Shown here in pieces: positions 56,114-64,000 of a stretch of 64,000 nucleotides of DNA (positions are counted from its first letter, which is position 1; every line of letters begins with the position of its first letter). The stretch is taken from positions 19,337,919-19,401,918 of the forward strand of contig NC_087076.1 of NCBI RefSeq assembly GCF_026151205.1, written 5' to 3'. The notes beneath the pieces were generated by a model. It saw only the letters and a list, made by a program, of their open reading frames with translations, did no database searches and was not told the origin of the DNA. The position numbers were made by a program, and so were the translations under genes. This DNA comes from Bolinopsis microptera. Its lineage: Eukaryota > Ctenophora > Tentaculata > Lobata > Bolinopsidae.

Positions 56114-57158
56114 GGTAACACGACTCCTGTCAGCGACATCTGTCCGACAGCGACATCTGTCCGACTCAGGGTACCAGAAAAAACGACATTTGTCCGAAAT
56201 TGTGATCTGATTTCAATACAACACATTTCCAATTAGAGACGTGATCTGAACTGTTAATTTGAATACGTAACATTGCCAATTTGAGATATGATCTGAGCCA
56301 TAGTGTACTACTAGTTTATTTTCGACCTAGGCAGGCAGGCATGAAGCAACTGCGTTGTGAATGGCGAGCTCGTAGTCCATGAGAATGTATTGTGGTTGGT
56401 AGCCCCAAGGCCTCAGAAGCCCAGGTGTCTATCTCCTCGAACATGTTGCGGTAGAGGGTCGTCGATTTTCCAGGAATGAGTCCTTAGAAGAGGGGGAGGT
56501 GCCAGCCGTCAGGGAAGAGTCCGTGGACTGTGAAGAGCTGATGGAAGAGATTAGGTGCGGATTTGAAGGTACCGTTGGGCGTTGACTACGCAATGCTCCG
56601 CGTCCACCATATGATCTGCGTTCTTAGGAGTCCCCCAAAGGAATGATCGACAAGTCTGTTCGTCCCATCCAGGGTCCCAGAGCATCATTGGACTGTTGTC
56701 GGTAGAGAGGATTTAGTTTGCAGGAATGGATAGCGTTTCCAGATCTCTCGGGTCTGTTTGCTGCAGATCTGGGTCTGTTTACTGAAGATTGGTTGCCATT
56801 GTGGATTGCGATAACTGATCTCCATACGGCTGCTATCCTATATGTACTCATGTAGGCTGTGTCCTGTGATGTGATCGACAGCTTGTTAGTGTACGGCTAG
56901 CACAATCCTGTCCTTAAATAGTCAATCACGTATCGATGGATCAGATCTCAATGGATCAAATCAGCATTCGAACAATGGGAGCAACGTCACGAAATTACCC
57001 GTGAGTTTGTGAAATACGAATGTGAACCGAAATTACAATATGATCCGAAATTCGGACAGATGTCGCCAAAAACGACTCCTGTCCGACAGCGAAATCTGTC
57101 CGAAATCCCCAATTCGGCTGTCGGACAGATGTCGCTGTCGGACAGATGTCGCCCAATC
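56114..57158. mobile_element. Mutator-like (MULE-type) non-autonomous element in the telomere-like array
   Basis: The exact 9 bp flank GGGTTACTG stands on both sides (56105-56113, 57159-57167). The ends carry inverted double copies of CGACATCTGTCCGACAG. A 9 bp duplication is characteristic of Mutator. At 1,045 bp, no transposase is recognised. Confidence 0.8.
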
Positions 57159-57650
57159 GGGTTACTGTTAGGGTTAGTATAATAAATATATTTGTTTGGT
57201 CAATTGTCGGGGGGGGGGGGGGGGGGGTCAATTTTCAAGTATTATATCACTTGCACCGTTTAGCTCCACGTGGTTTCTTAAGCTTAAATACTTAACTGTC
57301 CTGTCAAGATAAAGTAAATCACTATCACCTCTCATTCTTAATAAGTTAGTAAGCAAGCATCTGATCATTTTAAAACAGTCACCTCCCAATTTAGCAAGTT
57401 CTTACATCTATATTACAGTCTACACCCTTCAATAATGAGATAATATGTTTGGCCGGTAGAGGGTCCGCAGTAGTCCCATTACAGCATTACCTCATTACCT
57501 TAGCATTGCTGTACAGTGTACAACTACTATAAGAGTATAAGATATACATCCTTCACCAAAACTGGTTTGTCCGCTTTCTATTACTAATTTTCCGCTGAAA
57601 GTGCCACATCAGTGATCAATTAATATTGGTAAATAGCAATAATTTGAGTT

Positions 57651-58676
57651 ATAGGTTGACCTCCCACTTAGAGCATATGTGGGAGGTCATATATATAAAC
57701 AAAAGCTCTAAGAAACAGATAGTAAACAAAGTAAACATTTCTGTCCCCTAATCTTTCTCAAACAAAAGTCATGCAATTTGCATACTTCTCCATTTAACTC
57801 TATTCTGAGCGATTAAAGTTAAATTGTTTAAATCACATAAATTATTTAACGATAATTTTCGAACACTAAGGTCGTGTAGAATCAGTGAGAAAAGGTTTGA
57901 CTGCGGTCTTCCACGCCGCCCTTGAAGCTGTAAGGTGTTAACAGCAAAAACAAGCGACGAATAGGCTGGACCATCTGTAGGCCCACGCAGTACATGTCCG
58001 AGCATCCTCCACCGACTACGAGCCACTTTAGCTGACAATGGTTCGCTATTGCAGCGTTTATACAAGTTCTTGTTGGAAATGATGTGAGGGTATTTGTAAT
58101 TCAAAATTGATCGCAGATGACGTCTGTGAGCAATATCTAGTTTTTCCAATACTGATTTAGGGGCAGCCCAGCAAGATGAATTGTACATTAAAACGGATAC
58201 TACCAGAGCCTCATACAACAGAAGCCTCTTGCTCAGAGGGATCTTATGGTTCCAAGCTTTCTTGTATTTGTTAAACGCGGCATATCCCAGACATATCCTT
58301 CTAGAGATGTCCTCCTTACTACAAAGCATGGAGCCAAGCGTGATACTCTTTCTCCAGAGCTCGTTCCCTGCAATTGGCTTACCCTGATCGTCTTTAGCTC
58401 CCTTTTCAGCTAAGTACACATGAGTGAAATCAGTTTTGTCTTCGTTAACGAAGAGATTCCAATCTTTAAGGACTTCTGTTGCAATAGGCAACAGCTCCCT
58501 CAAATTGTCCTCATCTTCATCATTGAAGTCGATATCATCAGCATACTCACTGTCAAGTGGAAGACCGATATCGGTGATAGGTGGGTTAGGCCTATTCATT
58601 GCAGTTTCAAGCCTGTTACGGAGGTCACGCAAGGCACCCGCTAAGACAAGTGTGAACATGTGGGAGGTCAACCTAT
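57651..58676. mobile_element. LINE reverse-transcriptase fragment framed by inverted repeats
   Basis: ATAGGTTGACCTCCCAC at 57651 and GTGGGAGGTCAACCTAT at 58660-58676 frame the unit, and a second hairpin half (TGTGGGAGGTCA) follows the left end. The minus-strand frame 58701-57769 starts in the right repeat. The arrangement suggests an inverted-repeat element that captured a LINE piece, or a LINE inserted within such an element. Confidence 0.55.
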
Positions 58677-58701
58677 AAATTATAGTACGAGCTATTTCCA
58701 A
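57769..58701 (-). CDS. Non-LTR reverse transcriptase, C-terminal half
   Basis: The 310-residue frame contains the catalytic box YADDIDF (residues about 53-59), the LGSMLCSKEDISRRI thumb motif, LLLYEALVVSVLMYNSSCW, RRHLRSILN, RSRWRMLGHVLRG and GRRGRPQ. This order is typical of the end of LINE ORF2 proteins. The fingers domain and endonuclease are missing. The first 15 or so residues derive from the flanking inverted repeat. Confidence 0.85.
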   Translation of the reverse strand: MEIARTIIYRLTSHMFTLVLAGALRDLRNRLETAMNRPNPPITDIGLPLDSEYADDIDFNDEDEDNLRELLPIATEVLKDWNLFVNEDKTDFTHVYLAEKGAKDDQGKPIAGNELWRKSITLGSMLCSKEDISRRICLGYAAFNKYKKAWNHKIPLSKRLLLYEALVVSVLMYNSSCWAAPKSVLEKLDIAHRRHLRSILNYKYPHIISNKNLYKRCNSEPLSAKVARSRWRMLGHVLRGPTDGPAYSSLVFAVNTLQLQGRRGRPQSNLFSLILHDLSVRKLSLNNLCDLNNLTLIAQNRVKWRSMQIA

Positions 58702-59069
58702 TTCGTGAATACGAATTTCGATTAAGGTCCAACTTATTAAGTGTCACTTTAACGTGTGACAAATTTCCGATCAAATATCTCATAATCTGAAAATAACTGC
58801 ATATTTAGAACTATTATATTAATTGTAATTGAAGATTCTTTCAGAATCACTTCATTCACTAAATCTTACAATGTGAACAATGAACAGGTAGAGGCACTGC
58901 AACTGAAAAAGTGCTGTCCTCACTACTTAAGAACATAGCAATCTAATCTAAAAATGGCAACCTAAGAACTGAAGTTAAGCAAACAGTTATTTTCCAATAA
59001 TCGGTTTTTATATGTACTTTTATACTCAAACTTATCATAGACCCCGTGTTGGTAACAGTGGATAATATG

Positions 59070-59171
59070 CAGTGGCGAAACGTACCTAAGAGGCCGCAGC
59101 TGCACCCCCCCCCCCCATCCCCTTCCGCATAGCAGGGGTTGCCGGAGTGTCGGGCGGTCGTTTCGCCACTG
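59070..59171. mobile_element. Short hAT-like MITE
   Basis: The ends are CAGTGGCGAAACG and CGTTTCGCCACTG, related to those at 32009 and 36615, with a C run at 59106-59118. The 8 bp flanks do not match, so it is either diverged or rearranged. Confidence 0.7.
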
Positions 59172-59725
59172 ACTAGTGACTGCATGTATAAAAGTATAAA
59201 CTATAGAGCCATGTAGGCATGTAGCATTCTGTACTTCTGTAGCTTTACACAAACCAAGTCTCAGTCCTACACCCTACCTAGTAATAAGGTTATACGATCA
59301 TTACAGTATTCCACATTGTACACTCAAATTATCCAAAACCCCTGCCAATATAAGAATATAGGTTTAATCACGCCACAAGTTGATTCAAATTATTTCAACT
59401 TACGCAGGATTTGCGTTAAATCTGCAGCATTCGACTTTATATTTAACGGAAAACCTGCCAAAATAGAGCAAACCTGCCGAGAGTAGGTGAAAGGTGAGGC
59501 AGGTTTTGTGTTAATTTTGCAGGCTTTTCTATAAATCAATAACTCGATTAAATAATTACGTGAGATAAATCTCTGCACGAATACGATAAATAGGCAGGTT
59601 TTCGGTTAATTTTGCAGGAATCATTTTAAGACTTCAAATTGATTATCAGTCTTAATGTAAAACCTGCCAAATTAGGTGGCAGGTGGCAATGGCTGGAAGG
59701 GGCCTTTATAAGTTTAAAAGTATAA

Positions 59726-61027
59726 AGCCAGTACATTTTGTAGATAAAATTTATAATCCACGTGAGAGGTCTGAGAACTAGTCATGACAGTGACATTAGT
59801 CTTGAGGTTACACGAGGCTCACAAAATGGGTGCTGCTCAATACCATTTAAACATTAGCCAGGGTCCAGCTTGAGTCTCAAGGAAGTGGCCAGGGCCTAGC
59901 TTGCCGAACTCTCTCTTTAGCCTTCAGCCTCAAGGATGTGAGCTGTGATCTGTGCCTACGCGGTTAGCAGTAGCAGACGGTGTTGTTTTGTTTGTCATTG
60001 CTTGCCTTTTTGATGTCTATAGCATTTATCACAGTGAGCAAATTTGATAAGGAATGGTTTTGTTGTTGGGACTTTGTGATGTAATCGTCGCGTAGTTCGT
60101 AAATGTTCATTACAAAATTTAATCCATTAAATAAAATTTCGATATGTGATAAATGATGTTGAATTGAAAAATTCATTGCAAAAAAAACCTGTATTGATGT
60201 TCGAGAATTTTTTCCTTTTCACCCTTTTGAAAAAAGGCAATAGTGAAAGGTTACGAATGGAGGTTTTTGCAGAAAAACGTGGATTTTGGAGATTGCAGTA
60301 GGTGGGTCAAATATATGTCGTGTTCCTTGCTTGCTTGCTTCCGTTCGTTACCAAGCAACGAAAAAGTTGCGCGCGCGAGGATTGTTTGCGGAGATGTGAT
60401 GTATAGATAGCCTGTGATCTATGAATGCGCGGCGCGACTGTGTTTTATTGTATACGATGCATGTAATGTATAATATTACTATTAGGTAATACGCCCAATT
60501 TGTACGTGGCACGCGTAGTGTATTGATGTGTACACGAGTATAGTTTACCTTTGCTGATAATTTCTTGAATTACAGATACAAGTTAAGTTCTACGGCAATT
60601 GAACTGAATTTTTCCTTATTTGATGCTTAATTTATCTATATTATTATCATGAAGATTGAAGTGAGCTGATTGGAGCTTATACTTAAATTTATAGTAAATG
60701 TGAAATGGAAATCTAGCGTCCGCCAAAACGAAACAACGGGCGCAATTCTTGTTTAATGATTACAGAAAGAAACAGTGTCAGTAAGGATTTTCGACTTTTA
60801 GGGAAGGATTGAAGGCTGATACCATCAATATTAGACATAAAACATTATTTCACAATTATTGGTAGGTTATTGTTCAGCAAATCAGTTTAACAATTCTGAC
60901 TTTAATTTGACTAAGTTACGGAAATGTGACGAAATTCCCTTTTCCTGCCCCAACAGTATAATTTCAATGTGATGAAAAGTGGGCATGGGTTTCTAGTTAT
61001 ATTTCGTGTATAAATCCATTCCAACTA
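59726..61027. other. Gene-free stretch
   Basis: No coding region is seen. 60669-60753 is a copy of the dispersed repeat at 50150-50225. A GTTGCGCGCGCG stretch is near 60365. Confidence 0.5.
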
Positions 61028-61797
61028 CAGGGTGGGCCGAAAGTCAGTATCCATACGTTGGGTCTTATACATCCGCCGTGTTTTATATTTGAGAATTGTT
61101 GCTTTGCAGATGGCTTACTGTACCTACTTGTTCGAGGATTCCGTCACCAAAATTTGAAAATTCGAATATTATAGACCACGCCCATTCAATATTAAAACAC
61201 CTATATTGTTCTCTCTGAACATGCTGGACGCCTAAGTTTTTCAGAGACGGTAGATTATTGAATGTTGCATCTGATCTGAAAAAATGATGTGAAACGGATT
61301 AGGAATGACAAAATTATCAAGCATTTTGTGTACCTCGTTAACAAAATTGATTGGGTGATTATGTGACACCGTGACAGTACACCTTAATTGGGCACCCTTA
61401 ACAATTCCCATAATGTTTAATAGGGTGGTTAACGGGGTCACCTAATCACGTGATTAGGTAAGCCAGTAACCTGATCACACGTAATGCATAAACTCGTTAT
61501 GCTTCGTATCTCGGTCATCTGAGAAGCTACAACTCTAATTTTTTCAGGACAAACGTAATTCGAATAGCCAAACACAATTGAACAATACAATTTAGCTCGA
61601 TCTGACTATCCAAACTATCAAATAAATGCGAAAATGAACCTTCATTTGAAAAAAATGAACACGAATATTTTTCAAGTTGACAAATTCCTCGAACCAGTGG
61701 TGGTACTAAATCATAACAGAAAGAATTATTTCAATTGGGCACTCAGTGACTGAGCTACAAAGGCCAACGTATGGGTACTGACTTTTGGCCCACCCTG
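61028..61797. mobile_element. Tc1/mariner-type non-autonomous element, copy B
   Basis: The ends CAGGGTGGGCCGAAAGTCAG and CTGACTTTTGGCCCACCCTG are between TA dinucleotides (61026-61027, 61798-61799). The interior matches copy A in reverse, including ATCACGTGATTAGG. At 770 bp there is no transposase. Confidence 0.85.
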
Positions 61798-62079
61798 TAT
61801 AATAAGGACTGTTGATGTGAGAGAAAATCTATCTAACTAATTATATGCTATGACTGATGACGATGTGACGAAATTTACATTTCGTGCCCCTATTTTGAAG
61901 AATCATACTTCAATTTCAGCGGGTGTGGCACGCCAATCCCTCTTTTTCGCTACTGTCACCATTAAGTGAGAACGCTTTCAGCTAGGAACTTCAAAGCTTC
62001 TAGACATGTTTGGTTTGTATATATTATTTATAAGTTTTCATCTGAGCCCCTTACTTTTTAGTTGCCTTAAGTCCTTCTG

Positions 62080-64000
62080 GTCTTATAATAATACAATACA
62101 ATAAGTCCGTAAACTATCTCGACATCAACATCTCGATGAATAACTCCGGACACGTCGCCACCAAGCTTTACAACAAACTTGATGACTTCAACTTTCCTGT
62201 GGTCATGTACACCTTTCCTAACAGTAATATTTCCTCTTCTGTTGGTTATAATGTTTTTTACGGTCAGGTCCTTCGTTACTCTTCCATTATCTCTGACCTT
62301 GATTCTTTTCTGTGTTCTACCAACACCCTTTATAGGACACTTCTTTCAAGATGTTATAATGACAGACTCCTGAAGAGTAAATTCAGAAAGCTTCTGAAAG
62401 ACCGACCTAGTATTCTGTACAAATACAGTATACTTGATGTCAGCGACATCCTTGACATCACATTTAACGTGAACAGGTGATCACTGACGAGTGATTGCTA
62501 GGGGGTCTTGGCACATTAAACCGGTACAGGTATTAAACCCCCGAAACCGGTGTGCCAGGTCATCTGCTGATGATGTTCACATAACATTATTTCCTCTCTC
62601 CTTTATTCCTTCCGTCTTTTCTTAAACTTACAGTTCAGTTACTTTATTTCACCAGGTCTACCTAAGGATCAATTATTCTTTGGTGGGGTTTCACTTCTGG
62701 TATTGGCTTCATTCCCGTTCCTTTTCCTTACTCTTTATACTTATTTTTTTATATAGTTTAATGAGATTGCAATTTGTATCACTGTTGAAAGTGTGTGGCG
62801 GTTCCTCCGCCCTGCCGGATGCGCCAAGTGATAGCTTGTTATTATATGATTTACGTCCTTAGTTTTTGCTAGTTGGCCCTTTTTATGATATTATTACCCC
62901 CTTTTGCACAGTTCTTCAGGAGTGTTTCCCTTCATGTTTTCTGTTCCTTAGACCAAACAGGGGCGTGAGCTGCCCGCCCTAGCTACGGTACGAGAAGCAG
63001 CGGCAGTGTGTGATCCGGTTATAAAGAGTGTTCTTGGAACAACAGCACTCTGCTTGGCTGCACTGTGACAGTGGGAGAACATTAGTTCATGTCACCTAAC
63101 GCCCGCTTAACCTTGGCAGCCCCAAGGCATCTGGTTGGTGATGGTTCCCAGGGCTTTTTCAGTTGGAGTCGGCTGTTAAGTTTGTCCTGTAAATTCTTGA
63201 CTTAAGAAAGGAAATAAAATATATAACATCACATCCAACACTTGGATTCATCCCAACAGTATTATTTCCCCTGATATAACACCGTGTAATAAGTCAAGAT
63301 GTCTCACCTGTAAACCATTCAGGTCAAGTAATATTTTCACCAGTTACGTTACTAATAATTCTTTCATGTTAACTCACTCTGAATCCTTTTCTTGTAAATC
63401 TTCTTCTATTATCTATCTCCTCACTTGTTCTTGTGGTATTCAATATGTTGGGCTCACAGAACAGCGCCTTAATGAACGCATGAATGGACACCGTGCTTCG
63501 GTTAAAGCCGGCAAATCCTCCTTTGTCCATGACCACTTTAATACTCCCGGTCATAATTTTCATGACGCCTCCATTCAAATTATTGATTTTATTGACCCTT
63601 CCTCTACTGAAGACCCTCGTCTGGCCTTAGCTGACAGGGAACTTCTTTGGATTAATCTCCTGAGCACTGCTCACCCTCTAGGTCTCAATGACAACATAAA
63701 AGGTTCTGGTAATATTTCTAAAAGCAACTTTAACGATATTTATTTTAAAAATAAAATAAAAAGATATAAAAGAGGACATGGCAGAAAAAAGAAAAACAAA
63801 AGCCATGAAGATAGAATATACAAAAGGACTCTCACTTTAAGAGAGATTGACAATAAATATGAAAGTTTAAAAAGAAAAATGTCTGAAAGCAAATACAGCT
63901 TTTATAAAGATATAAGTAGCCTTCAAAAAGGCGAGCTCAAGCAACTTAGCTCTCATTCCCTCTGCAAATCTGGAGCCATTTTCCTTGTTATACAATCTTT
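62080..64000 (+). mobile_element. Penelope-like retroelement, C-terminal part with GIY-YIG nuclease
   Basis: The frame 62136-62480 (VATKLYNKLDDFNFPVV, YNVFYGQVLRYSSIISDLDSF) is the C-terminal reverse-transcriptase region typical of Penelope-like elements. After about 770 bp of unrelated-looking sequence, the plus strand from about 63240 encodes CLTCKPF, then YLLTCSCGIQYVGLTEQRLNERMNGHRASV (a GIY-YIG nuclease signature), HFNTPGHNF and LADRELLWINLL, followed by a Lys-rich tail running off the window. It is a retroelement, incomplete here on both sides. Confidence 0.75.

Larger units (their letters stand above)
55776..57233. repeat. Segment bounded by AATTGACCCCC and poly-C/poly-G runs
   Basis: The left edge is AATTGACCCCC then a long C run. 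The right edge is a G run then GGGGTCAATT. A further ACAATTGACCCCCC lies at 55843. The inverted boundaries suggest another element end, but no target duplication is visible. Confidence 0.45.
55060..59725. mobile_element. 4.7 kb TIR element carrying other insertions
   Basis: The ends share ACTTATAAAGGCCCCTTCC and AGCCATTGCCAC in inverted orientation (left to 55100, right from 59683). Inside each end, AACCTGCC/GGCAGGTT recurs many times (55110-55580 and 59395-59690), a sub-terminal repeat array like transposase-binding sites. The centre holds at least four other elements. No transposase of its own is recognised, and the true length before those insertions is about 1-1.5 kb. Confidence 0.7.

Noticed and set aside
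55864-56232. Asn-Pro-Asp-Pro repeat protein on the minus strand
   Set aside because: It is the translation of TTAGGG/TCAGGG repeats.

Overview
The window is nuclear DNA of an early-branching animal, most likely a cnidarian. It is AT-rich, its genes have many exons split by short GT-AG introns, and mobile DNA fills most of the remainder. The recognisable genes are metazoan: a PIWI Argonaute, a DCST1-type fertilisation protein, dymeclin, an SLC35G-type transporter, a relaxin-receptor-like GPCR relic and a thrombospondin-repeat fragment. The cnidarian call is inferred from gene content and was not tested by search.

Layout. 1-2.6 kb: edge of a Ty3/gypsy-type LTR element (minus). 2.8-3.7 kb: N-terminal part of a DCST1-like protein with a threonine/asparagine repeat. 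7.1-8.7 kb: a tRNA-derived SINE and an MFS transporter split by a frame change. 9.1-12 kb: nested small DNA transposons. 12.75-13.2 kb: a patchwork of copied pieces of three local loci. 13.27-24.84 kb (minus): a 14-exon leucine-rich-repeat gene whose introns hold an intact opposite-strand SLC35G-like gene and a broken GPCR split by a LINE. 25.46-37.81 kb (plus): a 17-exon piwi gene, head-to-head with the LRR gene across about 620 bp. One of its introns holds a 3.3 kb foldback element that itself contains a LINE. Another region is a tandem duplication that copied the exon with the catalytic glutamate.

37.8-48.5 kb is transposons, GA-rich arrays and a ~171 bp satellite. 48.5-50.0 kb (minus) holds two dymeclin exons whose intron is a 31 bp minisatellite made of copies of the exon/intron junction. 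50.7-51.7 kb is a broken thrombospondin-repeat gene. 51.9-52.7 kb is a SINE carrying a hAT insertion with an exact 8 bp target duplication. 55.06-59.7 kb is a transposon with other elements nested inside. 62.1 kb to the end is a Penelope-like retroelement with a GIY-YIG endonuclease.

How the genes fit together: piwi (germline transposon silencing) shares an intergenic space with the LRR gene, and DCST1 family members act in sperm-egg fusion, so the first 38 kb may be a germline-expressed neighbourhood. That is inference only. I assembled the exon chains of piwi, the LRR gene and dymeclin by hand from splice sites and matching phases; all internal phases agree.
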